Origin: Cherax quadricarinatus
Lineage: Eukaryota > Arthropoda > Malacostraca > Decapoda > Parastacidae
Length of the DNA: 64,000 nt
Assembly (NCBI RefSeq): GCF_038502225.1
Contig: NC_091308.1
Span: 23,198,118 to 23,262,117, forward strand
Direction of reading: 5' to 3'
Made by a program: the position numbers and the translations under genes. The notes below the pieces were generated by a model, which worked only from the letters and a program-made list of their open reading frames with translations, did not search any database and was not told the DNA's origin. Positions 56,301 through 64,000 of this stretch are shown here, piece by piece; position 1 is the stretch's first letter, and each line of letters begins with the position of its first letter.

Positions 56301-57279
56301 CTTTTCTTCACATTTTACAACTCACCTGCTGCTTCACTTTCATTAACAAAATCTTTGGTTCCAATACAGTGCACCCATTTCTAAAAATTACTTCTCTCCT
56401 TTAATAGCTAGTAATGCCTTAATTGCAACTTCAAGGTAGATAAACTACCAACCTGATGCTACAAAATCTTCCTAGAAAGTATGTAGTGTATGAGAAGTTT
56501 GAGTGGAAAGTATGAAGTTAGAATCAGGGATTGTGTATGTCAGTGTCTGATTATGACCATGCTCTTTGTCTGCCCAGTATCCAGTGCAAAATATGACGAC
56601 TTGAGGGTGCATAAATCTGTAGTGGAGTGAAGGAGGGGTAGGGGTCATCCTATAAAATGTTGGAGGGAGGGGGTAAAGGTTTTGTATGCGAGGGGCTTGG
56701 ACACCCACCAGGCATGCGAGAGCTTGTTAGACGGGCAAGTGGAGGCAAGTGGTTTTTACAACTTGACATGCTGTTGGAGTTTGAGCACAATAACATCTTT
56801 GAAGGGATTAAGAGAAACTGGTTAGCTGGACTAGCGTCATGGACTAGTGTCACTCTGAAGGAGGGGTGAGAATGTTGCAGTTTGGAGGGGCATCTGAGAT
56901 ATGATGCTGGCATGCCTATCATAAGATAGTGATGGTAAAGCTTTCTTCTTTATTGGATAACCATACATCAGTGGGAGACAGCAAGTTTTAAAAATTTGCA
57001 CAGTACTATTGTACATATGTCCAACCTCATACTGTATACAAATATGTACTGTGACAACACAAAATGTTAGGAAAAACCCTAACAGAAATACTGTATGCTA
57101 CATCATTTTTATGTAGGGAAGAGCATATGACAAATTACAGTACATTTAGTGTTAGCTTCCAAGATACTACCACAGTTTTCTGAAGTGATAAATTCACCAA
57201 CGAGCTCTTTCAAATACTGGGGTCGGTCTACGCCTTTCTTTCCAGAACGTTTTTCAAGTCGTTCATAACTGCTGAACAT
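45115..57279 (-). CDS. ARMC7: ARMC7, armadillo-repeat protein, complete four-exon gene
   Basis: The coding exons are 57279-57171, 56107-55940, 45546-45409 and 45254-45115, joined with phase-1 junctions and GT/AG introns throughout. They encode 184 residues, against 198 for human ARMC7. The order of conserved blocks matches the family as I recall it: [16 protein letters not shown] and a CNLAL segment in exon 2, DQANK...ENGGV...SAITTLM in exon 3, and [14 protein letters not shown] in exon 4. These are armadillo-type helices; the protein is a small soluble repeat protein whose role is poorly defined. Intron 1 is 1,063 bp, intron 2 is 10,393 bp and packed with TEs, and intron 3 is 154 bp. An in-frame TGA six bases upstream of the chosen ATG fixes the start. 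The gene sits upstream of HTD2 and IPO11 on the same strand. No frameshift or stop is seen. Homology is from memory of the human protein, not from a search. Confidence 0.9.
45409..45546 (-). CDS. ARMC7: ARMC7 coding exon 3
   Basis: 138 nt with acceptor TTATTTCAG and donor GCAG|GTCAGT. It encodes [20 protein letters not shown] and then [16 protein letters not shown]. The GGV and SAITTLM blocks are the most recognisable part of the ARMC7 family. It is separated from exon 4 by only 154 bp. Confidence 0.9.
45673..46481. mobile_element. Long-TIR DNA element, 809 bp, unknown family
   Basis: Left end ACACAAATAACCT...CATAGGCGAGAGAAGCTTAC and the inverted right end agree over about 42 bp with few mismatches. 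It has no transposase. It carries a piggyBac MITE (46,001-46,277). A target duplication was not found. Confidence 0.6.
46001..46277. mobile_element. piggyBac-like MITE, 277 bp
   Basis: Flanked by TTAA (45997-46000, 46278-46281). Ends are CCCGTAAACGGTCCAAACGT and, inverted, CTCGTAAATGGTCTGAATGT. Palindromes CGTATATATACG occur at 46018-46029 and 46215-46226, with a CpG-decayed copy CATATATATACA at 46249-46260. Confidence 0.88.
46593..46889 (-). mobile_element. tRNA-derived SINE with AAAT tail
   Basis: On the minus strand: a tRNA-like head (GAGTTCAGATCTCCTCCGGT as box B region), body AAAATGGGTACCTGGGTGCT, GACTGGTGTGGGTCGCATTC, then GCATAACAAGGGGCTTTCTA and ATTAAATAAAATAAT tail. Same family as 15,284 and close to 50,813. 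Confidence 0.8.
47277..47322 (+). repeat. (AAT)n microsatellite
   Basis: About 15 AAT units in the left arm of the foldback. The right arm has the complementary ATT tract near 47,757-47,790. Confidence 0.9.
47925..48995. mobile_element. piggyBac-like MITE, 1,071 bp
   Basis: TTAA at 47921-47924 and 48996-48999; ends CCCCTTCAGGGTCCAAGG and GGACCCTCAAAGGG. CGTAGATCTACG occurs perfectly at 48932-48943 and 48966-48977, 34 bp apart, the last ending 18 bp from the right end. No coding capacity. Confidence 0.9.
49095..49706 (+). repeat. 12-bp minisatellite, 51 copies
   Basis: The unit GTGGTGGAGGCA occurs 51 times. The first three units vary and 48 from 49,131 are identical. Long frames through it (VEAV and WRQW repeats) are artefacts. 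Related units GTGGTTGAGGCA lie near the centre of the foldback at about 47,490-47,525. Confidence 0.97.
49839..50796 (+). mobile_element. Internally deleted Tigger-like element, 958 bp
   Basis: Ends CAGTGGAACCTCAAAATTCG and, inverted, CAGTGGAACCTCAAATTTCG; TA at 49837-49838 and 50797-50798. It keeps a transposase start (ATGGGCCCAAAGAAACTTGC) fused to a C-terminal remnant ([17 protein letters not shown] region). The DDE core is absent. Confidence 0.88.
50813..51060 (+). mobile_element. tRNA-Val-derived SINE
   Basis: 50,813-50,883 folds as a tRNA: acceptor GCTCTGG pairs with CCAGAGT (one G.T), box A TGGCCTGGTGG, anticodon loop TTCACAC (CAC, Val) and T-arm TGGGTTCGATTCCCA. The SINE body follows (CCATCAGTAAAATGGGTACC, TAGTCGACTGGTGTGGGTCG). 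A functional tRNA gene is less likely because the SINE body continues directly. Confidence 0.85.
51061..51705 (+). mobile_element. CR1-like LINE C-terminal fragment (third family)
   Basis: Encodes [27 protein letters not shown]-type sequence and, in an open frame 51,251-51,520, [20 protein letters not shown] and [20 protein letters not shown]. The 3' end is TTCCTTCTTTCTTATGTTCT. 5'-truncated and frameshifted. Confidence 0.75.
51832..51982. mobile_element. piggyBac-like MITE, 151 bp
   Basis: TTAA at 51828-51831 and 51983-51986. Near-perfect 30-bp inverted ends beginning CCCTGAAACTGTCCAAACGT and CCCTTAAACTGTCCAAACGT. CGTAGATCTACG at 51849-51860 and 51954-51965, both 17 bp from an end, plus a decayed third copy at 51,884. 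Confidence 0.92.
51990..53065. other. ARMC7 intron 2, unassigned
   Basis: No repeat ends, tRNA boxes or convincing frames recognised. Probably intron sequence with old decayed repeats. Confidence 0.45.
53070..55192. mobile_element. piggyBac-like MITE, outer, with nested MITE
   Basis: TTAA at 53066-53069 and 55193-55196; ends CCCTTTCACTGT on both sides, inverted. CGTAATATTACG at 55129-55140 and TGTAATATTACA at 55163-55174, 34 bp apart, ending 18 bp from the right end. Interrupted by a related MITE at 53,463-54,517. Confidence 0.9.
53463..54517. mobile_element. piggyBac-like MITE, inner, 1,055 bp
   Basis: TTAA at 53459-53462 and 54518-54521; ends CCCTTTCAGGGT and ACCCTGAAAGGG. CGTACTAGTACG at 54454-54465 and CGTACTAGTACA at 54488-54499. 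Same layout as its host MITE but a different palindrome core. Confidence 0.9.
55315..55604. mobile_element. TA-flanked MITE, 290 bp
   Basis: Ends CACCTACCGACTTACGACC and, inverted, CACCTACCATCCGACTTACG, with TA at 55313-55314 and 55605-55606. Probably a pogo/Tigger-type non-autonomous element. It lies 335 bp from ARMC7 exon 2. Confidence 0.75.
55605..55939. other. ARMC7 intron 2, 5' end
   Basis: Unique-looking sequence with a small inverted motif ATGTGTCACTAGGTGGCACAT near 55,660. No gene seen. Confidence 0.45.
55940..56107 (-). CDS. ARMC7: ARMC7 coding exon 2
   Basis: 168 nt with acceptor ATTACAG and donor G|GTGAGT. The frame is open throughout and reads [20 protein letters not shown] followed by an armadillo helix with [13 protein letters not shown] and ending LCNLAL. 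It begins and ends in phase 1, so it splices in frame to both neighbours. Confidence 0.9.
56108..56596. other. ARMC7 intron 1, unique part
   Basis: No repeat or frame recognised. Confidence 0.45.
56597..56995 (+). mobile_element. RTE-like LINE 3' fragment, old
   Basis: GGTAGGGGTCATCCTATAAA, GCGAGGGGCTTGGACACCCA and a decayed 3' end CATCAGTGGGAGACAGCAAG. It corresponds to the last C-terminal codons and 3' UTR of the RTE family. Confidence 0.7.
57171..57279 (-). CDS. ARMC7: ARMC7 coding exon 1
   Basis: 109 nt starting [20 protein letters not shown] and ending after ITSENC plus one base, with donor G|GTAGTA (GT at 57169-57170). The leftover G joins AG of exon 2 to give a Glu codon (NC-E-AKEQ), matching the human segment around [12 protein letters not shown]-rich acceptor-like tract ending TTTTTTAG lies at about 57297, so a 5' UTR exon further right is likely. 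The context just upstream is ATG TGA TGC AAC ATG: a two-codon start-stop uORF directly precedes the real start. Confidence 0.85.
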
Positions 57280-57548
57280 GTTGCATCACATGGTTCCTAA
57301 AAAATAAAAAATGAAAACAATGTAAGAACTTCAACTAGTGCACCAATTTCTCACTAAGCCCTAAATTTCATGATCATTTCTCAAGATATTATTAGTCATG
57401 GGAAAGCACTAAACCCCTAGGATTATACAAAGCCTGGGTAATGGCAGGCAACCAGGTTTGATCCAAAAGAAAGGGAAAGGGGATAGCTTTGATTCCTTGG
57501 ATAAGAGTACTTTACCTGCACTAGGACACCTCTCATAAAAGGGCTATA

Positions 57549-58937
57549 CGGTCGAACCTCGGTTTTCGTATGCCCTAGTTTTTTCTTACAATTTGGTTTT
57601 CAAAGACTTTTTTCTCAAAATTTTGTCCCAGTTTTCATACAGTCGAAAATGGTCTGTACCAAACTCATCCGCCTGCCCGCATGACTCGGCCACTCATTTT
57701 CCAGAATCGAGCGCCCATACAAAGCATCCTATGTGTTCGTGACTCAGTCTGCTTCTGTTTCTCGTTGAATGAGCATCACCCTGTGCGTTCATCCAAAACA
57801 TTTTATAATAATCCATTGTTTTTGTGCTTGTTTATCATGTGTGACTGCTAAATAAGCCACCATGGAGCCAAAGAAAGTTCCAAGTGCCAGCCCTTTGATA
57901 AATAAGGTGAGAAACATGATAGAATTCAGGAAAGAACTCGTAGAAAAGTGTGAAAGTGGCGTACATGTGGCCAATCTCGCCAGGATGTACAGGAAGTCCG
58001 CATCAACGATCAATTCCATCCTGGCAAAGAAAAAAGAAATCAAGGAAGCTGATGTTGCAATAGGGGTAAATGTGCTTACAAAACAGAGATTGCAAACAAT
58101 CGAAGATGTTCAGTTGTTGTTGGTGTGGATCAACAAAAAAACAGCGGGAGACAGCATTTTGGAAGCAATAATTTTGGAGGCTTCAAGTTTGGACAAACGT
58201 GGGGGTCGAAGAATTCGTTGATGAATTCAAGGAGTGCATAGAGGCAGAAGGATTCCTCCCCCCAACAAGTCTTCAATTGCGACAAAACAGGCCTCTTTTG
58301 GAAGAAAATGCCAAAGAGGACCTACATCACGCAGGAGGAAAAGGCACTGCCAAGACACAAGCATATGAAATGTATAGGCTAACACTCTTGTTCTCTGGTA
58401 ACACTAGTGGGGATTTCAAAGTGAAGCCTTTACTGGTGTATCACTCTAAAAATCCCTGAGTGTTCAAGAAAAAAATATCAAGAGTAAATTGTGCGTAATG
58501 TAGAAGGCTAACAATAAGGCATGGGTCACGAGACAATTTTTCAACGAGTTGGTCAATGGAGTGTTTGGCCCGAGTGGAAAATCAATTGCCATTCAAGTGC
58601 CTCCTGATAACGGACAATGCTCCTGCTCATCCTCCAAGCTTGGAAGACCAATCGTTGAAGGAGTTTAATTTCATCAAGTCTTCAATAAAAGGTAAAAGTG
58701 ATGCTAAATATTCATTTATCTATTTCATTAGTCAATTATACTTATTTCTCATTGTTTTTGGTATGTAAAACTATAGTTATTCTCTATAAATGTATTTTTT
58801 GTTAATAATTTTGCATCTGGAACAGATTAATTGGATTTACATTATTTCTTATGAGAAATACCGCTTCAGTTTTCATACAATTCGGTTTTCGTCAGACTTT
58901 TTCCAACGGATTAATCACAAAAACCGAGGTTCCACTG
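57549..58937 (+). mobile_element. Tigger-like element, partly deleted transposase
   Basis: Ends CGGTCGAACCTCGGTTTTCG and, inverted, CAGTGGAACCTCGGTTTTTG; TA at 57547-57548 and 58938-58939. The frame at 57,862-58,221 starts MEPKKVPSASPLINKVRNMI with the helix-turn-helix NLARMYRKSASTINSILAKK. Later fragments show CDKTGLFWKKMPKRTYITQE-like and ITDNAPAHPP (second Asp) blocks out of frame. Confidence 0.85.
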
Positions 58938-58944
58938 TACATAC

Positions 58945-60592
58945 ATACATAATTACTGTACATTTAACCTATCATTACTCCAATAGTCAATTATCAGCAC
59001 CTATCTACAAAGATCTTAAGGCTCCTATGACAATCGGTGCCATTTACCGAACGCATCATACAAACATCCCATAAATTAAAGACACTAATCACAGACAACC
59101 AACTGAACAAGCATCACCTTCTCCCAGCCGAAGACTTTAACAGGAACCTTGGTCTAACAGACGGCTAGCCAGTAACAGATTTCATCAACAATATGAACAA
59201 CACACTACCCATACCAACTATAACAAAACCAATCAGGCTAACCGAGACTAGTGCAACCATAATTGACCATAAATGGACTAATGTACTAGCCCCCCTTAAA
59301 TCAGGGATAATCACAGACAGCACTACTAACCACTACCCCACCTTCGTCTTAACAAGCATTGGTAAACAACCACTAGAATACAACAAGGTCTCTTTTAGAC
59401 TCCATGATGAGGCTTCAATAAGTAACTTCACAACAGATCTAGGTACGACTGACTGGCCTACAGAATTCTCCGACACTAATGGTATCGATGACTGGACAGA
59501 CATATTTCTAAAAAAACTACTTAGACTATATAACAAACAATGTCCCATAAAAATGAAACAGATTATGAATAAACAGTATGAAAAACAATATAGACAGGGC
59601 TTAATAAACAGTTATTGTCAAACAATACGCACTAGTTCTCACCAACCTAATAAGAAAGGTTGAGCAATTGTACGTACTACCTCAGTAGATTCACTGAAAC
59701 AAGCAGAGATGTAAAAAAGATCTGGAAGACACTCGTATTCTAGGCACCCACAAACTAAAAAAAACTAGGGATATTGTCCTAACTAAACCGAATGAAGCCC
59801 AATAACAGCCTATTGATACAGTTAACAAGAAAAATGACTTTGTTCAACCATAGGATCAAATCTCGCCAGTAAAATCCCAGATTCCAATGCCTGAGCAAGT
59901 GATTATTTCGACGGGAATTTCCCAGCATCCTCCTACCTTGCACCAATCGAGTCCACAGAAGTCACTACAACTACTAAATCACTTAAAAAAAAACAAGTCA
60001 AGAAATCTGGCTCAAGTTCCTCCATTATTGTACAAATGAGCAGCTTATGTTCTCTCACCTGCTATCTGATTACTCTTTAAGAGATCACTAGAAACCAGCA
60101 CTTTCCCAGCACTACTCAAGATAGCCAGAGTCACACCAATACACAAAGGTGGTGACCCCACAGATGTAAACAACTACAGATCTATCTCAAACTTACCATT
60201 GCTATCCAAAATCTTCGAGAAGCTTCTACACAAGAGATTATATTCCTTTATAACAGTGCAAAACATCCTCAACCTCTGCCAATTTGGCTTCAGAAAAAAC
60301 AAAAGCACTAATGATGCAATTGTAAAAATGCTCAACCTGCTTTACACTGCACTTGAAAAAATGAATTTCCATTAGGATTCTTTACTGACCTAAGAAAAGC
60401 ATTTGATACAGTAGACCACAGCATCCTACTCCACAAACTTGAGCATTATGGCACGAGGCCACGCACTTACATATTTCAAATCCTACCTAACAGGCAGCAA
60501 TACATCTCTATTAAGGACATCCTCATCAACAAGACCACTGGATACTGGAGTACCACAGAGAAGTGTCCTAGGTCCCCTGCCTTTCCTCTTAT
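58945..60592 (+). mobile_element. CR1-like LINE fragment, truncated by piggyBac insertion
   Basis: Endonuclease end (IPTITKPIRLTETSATIIDH, TNHYPTFVLTSIGKQPL) and RT up to motif B (TTGYWSTTEKC.PRSPAFPL reading, consensus VPQGSVLGPLLFL) at 60,592. Many frameshifts. Same family as 2640-8158. Confidence 0.8.
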
Positions 60593-61256
60593 CCCTTTGA
60601 CTGTTTCGGTCGTACACATACGTCTTACGCGTCACTGTTTCCGACGTATTTATACACGTAAATTCTAGCGGCTTTAAATCAAGTTGGAGAAAGCTGGTAG
60701 GCCTACATGAGAGAATAGGTCTGTGTGCTGGGTGTGCACCCTATGAAAAAATCTGGTACTCAGTGGTGCATTGTGGGAATGCCACCTTGGTAGTCCATTT
60801 TCACCATGCCTCGCAGTAAGGAGTACCTCACTCCCCGGCGGATAGGAGGTCTTTTGTTCCCCAAGCGATAGCTCTAACAGTGAAGAAAGTGTCAGTGAAA
60901 GTGAATTCCATGGTTTTCAAGCGGGTGTGGCCAAAAACAGTGCCCAGGATAATATAATTAGTGACGAAAACCCAGATGACCCACGACCTTCCACCTCTGG
61001 TGCTGGGCCAGCTCGTTCACGTTCACCTATACCAAGACAAAAGAGGAAACTATTTGCCCATGTACAAGACTCGGATGTGAGCAGTGATAGTGATTTCAAA
61101 GCTACTGAAAGCAGTTCTACTTGCAACAGTGAGGGTGAATATTCCCCAGTGAAGAGGCAGTATGTACGATGTAGCATGCGGTCTGGTAGTGTGTTATATG
61201 CTGTTCCAAGGGGGAAGGAGTAAATCTCGAAGCACATCCCGTGGCCCTACACCACG

Positions 61257-61811
61257 ACCTCAACAGAACACATGACCATAACACAAGGCACAGATCACTC
61301 TTTGATGTTCCTCGTGTCCATCTCACACTATGCAAAAACTCAATGCACAAAAAAGGCCCTAAAATCTGGAATTCATTACCTGTAAATATAAAAGAAACAC
61401 TGTCTGTTTATAAATTCAAGTCTTCTCAAAAATCACTCACCCACAACCAAGTAAATACTGAATAATTGTATCTCAAAAATTGTATCTCATAAATGTTTCT
61501 CATAATTGTATCTCATAAATGTTTAACATGATACCCAATCAAACTTTGTTATTTTTTAATTACATTACCCAACAGAATACTCCATTCTACTGAATGCATA
61601 GCAATACAGTAAATGACCATATGACCTGTCTTTGTGATACTCATTTGTGCTTAATTGTTATCCGTTTACAATAATGTTTTACCACTGAATATATCACTGC
61701 TTAGTTAATCTTAAGTTAATTTTAAGCCTGCCCATAATGCACTGCATACAAGGGGCTTTGGCATGTTGCACTTAACTGTATTCATTTGTACTACTCTGTA
61801 TCATGTTCAAA

Positions 61812-61853
<42 letters not shown>
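61257..61853 (+). mobile_element. CR1-like LINE 3' end in the piggyBac transposase
   Basis: Matches 7574-8158: LNRTHDHNTRHRSLFDVPRV, IWNSLPVNIKETL, the 3' UTR with GCATACAAGGGGCTTTGGCA, and an (AAAT)n tail. Confidence 0.88.
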
Positions 61854-61854
<1 letters not shown>

Positions 61855-61855
61855 A
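61811..61855 (+). repeat. (AAAT)n LINE tail
   Basis: About 11 AAAT units ending the LINE copy. Confidence 0.95.
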
Positions 61856-62804
61856 TGGGTATGAATGATGTGAGTGAGGCAGCAGGTGGTGGTGATAGTG
61901 ATGGTGCCACGAGTCATGTGGCACCAGCAGCGGGCCACGCTACTACCGACGCTGCTGACTCTGCACAACTACAACCAGCCTCACCCAACCCCACACTCCC
62001 ACAACCTGCACAACCACAACCACGTTTCAATATCCAGAACCCACCAGCAGACCGCATCTGGGATTGGCAGGAAGGTGACGAGTTTGTTCCCAGTCCCCAT
62101 GACTTTGATGAAACACAAAGTGGAATACGGCTATCGTGTACACTTGGGAACAATGCTACTGAACTGGAATGTTTTCAGTTATTCTTCGATGAACCCCTGA
62201 TGGACATCATTGTCAGGGAAACCAACACATACTATGAGTACACCATGGCAAATACAATTCTCTCACCAAGATCATGGATACACCAGTGGAAGGACAACTG
62301 TGGCAGAGATGTACCTGTTTTTTGCCACAATAATGCTTATGCCACATGTGTATGAGCACACCATCACCACATACTGGGCAACAGAATGCATTATTTCAAC
62401 CCCAGGTTTTAGTAACATAGGTGTCAATTGTTTTTTGATACTGTTACATATGTTACACTTTTCAGACAAAACAAGGCCTGACGGAAGCGACAGGTTATAT
62501 AAGATCAGAAATGTGTTATGTACCTGAAACAAAGGAGTTGCATGTATTTTTATCCCTTCAGGAAGCTTGTTATTGACGAGTCTTTGATTTTATTCAAAGG
62601 AAGACTCATTCAAGCAATACATACCAAGCAAGGGGAAACACTTTGGTATAAAGTTATTTGTTCTGTGTGATTGCAAAAGTGGTCTCGTTTTGGATATCAT
62701 TGTGTACACTGGCAGTAATACATTGAGAGATACCAGGAAGTTATTGGGTATCTCTGGTGATGTGGTTAGAACAATGATGGAACCATATCTTGGTAAGGGG
62801 CATA

Positions 62805-63697
62805 CAGTGGACCCCCAGCATACGATATTAATCTGTTCCTGAGAGCTCATCGTATGCCAAAATTATCGCAAGGCAAATTAATTTTCCCCATAAGAAATAA
62901 TGGAAATCAAATTAATCCTTAAAAGACACCCAAAAGTATGAAAAAAAAAAAAGTTTTACCACATGAAATATTAAAGTTTAATGCACACAAACTGAAGACA
63001 TGCACAGTTAGTAGTACTCTACTAACAATAGAATACATGACACTTACCTTTAATGAAGATCTGGTGATGACTGATGGGATGGGAGGAGGGGAGAGTGTTG
63101 AACTTATTGTTTAGAAGGGGAATCCCCTTCCATTAGGGCTTGAGGTATCAAGTCCTTTTCCGGGGTTACTTCCCTTCTTTTAATGCCACTAGGACCAGCT
63201 TGAGAGTCACTGGACCTCTGTCGCACAACATATCTGTCCACAGAACTCTGTACCTCTCGTTCCTTCATGATTTGTCTAAAGTGGTTCACAACAATGCCAT
63301 TGTAATAATCACCAGCACGGCTTGCAATAGCTGTGCGAGGGCGATTTTCATCCATAAACGTTTGCACTTCAAGCCACTTTGACACATTCCCTTAATCTCT
63401 TTTTTCAATTCCATACTAATTCTCACCCTTTTTAGCACAGGGATGGCACTAGAAGCTTTCTTGGGGTCCATGGTGACTTATTTTGTAGTTACAAGCACTA
63501 AAAACAATGGGATAATGTGAAATGTACCGAATGTATGCATAGATGCAACCGCACTGGCTGGCTTGTGAACACTGGCGCTGAGGCCACACTGGGACGCATC
63601 CCAGACGAATCGCACGAGGCGAGTTTTTTAACATGAGGCGAGGCAAATTTTTGTTAAAATGTATTGTATGCTGGATTTAACGTAAGGCGATGCCATG
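62805..63697 (-). mobile_element. Internally deleted Tigger element with lost right terminus
   Basis: The left end CAGTGGACCCCCAGCATACG follows TA (62803-62804). It keeps the transposase C-terminus (VQTFMDENRPRTAIASRAGD, EREVQSSVDRYVVRQRSSDS) and start (ATGGACCCCAAGAAAGCTTC). It stops at GGCGATGCCATGG without the expected CCACTG end, so the last about 20 bp are deleted. Confidence 0.82.
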
Positions 63698-64000
63698 GTG
63701 TGCCGAGAGAACCTGACAGACGTGTGGGGCACAGTGCGTGGTAATCATAAACATATGCCAAGGTTCGACGCTGGCACTCACAGAGGTGAGGTGCAGGCCT
63801 TTGCTGCCAATGACATCATGGCATTTCAGTGGCATGACAAACGTGATGTCACATTGTTGACATCAGTTCACCAAAACGAAATGGCACACACTGGCAGGCA
63901 CAATAGAGACCAATGAACCCATTCTAAAACCTGCAGCTGTCATGGACTACAACCTCAATATGCACTTAGTGGACAAATGTGACATGCAGACTGGGTTTGC

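Larger units (their letters stand above)
60806..63997 (+). pseudogene. piggyBac-like transposase, fragmented
   Basis: The start MPRSKEYLTPRR (ATG at about 60,806) is followed by a shift. Then comes an acidic/Ser-rich N-terminal region: SDENPDDPRPSTSGAGPARS and DSDVSSDSDFKATESSST. After the LINE insertion, 61,855-62,355 holds an insert-like Gly/Ala/Pro-rich stretch, then NPPADRIWDWQEGDEF, FFDEPLMDIIVRETNTYYEY and SWIHQWKD. Shifted frames continue with FFATIMLMPHVYEH, the fold of DDE_Tnp_1_7. The final part is VWGTVRGNHKHMPRFDAGTH and AFQWHDKRDVTLLTSVHQNE, with Asp residues of the C-terminal catalytic half. At least four frame breaks; inactive. Confidence 0.8.
60593..64000 (+). mobile_element. 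piggyBac-like transposon, degraded, runs off the window
   Basis: The left end CCCTTTGACTGTTTCGGTCG follows TTAT (a decayed TTAA at 60589-60592). The element contains a LINE insertion (61,257-61,853) and a Tigger derivative (62,805 to about 63,697). The right end is outside the window. Palindromes CGTACACATACG (60611-60622) and CGTATTTATACA (60645-60656) sit 18 and 52 bp from the left end. Confidence 0.85.

Overview
This is a repeat-dominated eukaryotic nuclear window. Its unique content is three tightly packed minus-strand genes with spliceosomal introns: ARMC7 (four coding exons, 57,279 to 45,115), a single-exon mitochondrial 3-hydroxyacyl-thioester dehydratase (HTD2-like, 44,860 to 44,372) and the first three coding exons of importin-11 (IPO11, 44,281 leftwards, running out of the window). 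Nearly everything else is transposable-element (TE) sequence inside the introns. The animal gene set, large TE-filled introns and repeat families (RTE-like LINEs, CR1/L2-like and Jockey-like LINEs, tRNA-derived SINEs, Tigger/pogo and piggyBac-like DNA transposons) suggest an arthropod, most likely a decapod crustacean such as a crayfish. That taxonomic call is inference from family resemblance.

Layout, left to right. 1-12,492: one minus-strand Jockey-like LINE carrying a piggyBac-like element (550-2475) and a nearly full-length plus-strand CR1-like LINE (about 2640-8158). 12,495-16,900: a mosaic of LINE pieces, an inverted pair of tRNA-like SINEs, a probable solo LTR and MITE debris. 16,946-25,147: a stack of RTE-like LINE copies on both strands with a nested piggyBac MITE. 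25,518-25,769: IPO11 exon 3. 26,178-33,434: more RTE copies, a Tigger element and a small SINE-like insertion. 33,803-33,922: IPO11 exon 2. 34,181-36,499: a Tigger element. 36,506-41,581: two RTE copies arranged head to head as a near-palindrome. 42,001-44,085: a LINE tail, a short Tigger derivative and an RTE tail.

44,147-45,546 is the gene-dense core: IPO11 exon 1, HTD2 and the last two ARMC7 exons lie within 1.4 kb without repeats. 45,547-55,939 is ARMC7 intron 2, with a long-TIR element, SINEs, a foldback element with a 51-copy 12-bp minisatellite, and several piggyBac MITEs. ARMC7 exons 2 and 1 lie at 55,940-56,107 and 57,171-57,279. From 57,549 to the end are a Tigger element, a CR1-like LINE and a degraded piggyBac transposon, itself hit by a LINE and a Tigger derivative.

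Two observations stand out. First, ARMC7, HTD2 and IPO11 are compressed to the point that HTD2 and IPO11 are separated by only 90 bp, which suggests a shared transcript or alternative splicing. Second, the TTAA-flanked piggyBac-like elements share an end architecture: a 12-bp palindrome of the form CGTA-N4-TACG lies 17-18 bp from the element end and recurs about 34 bp further in. The four-base core differs between subfamilies.
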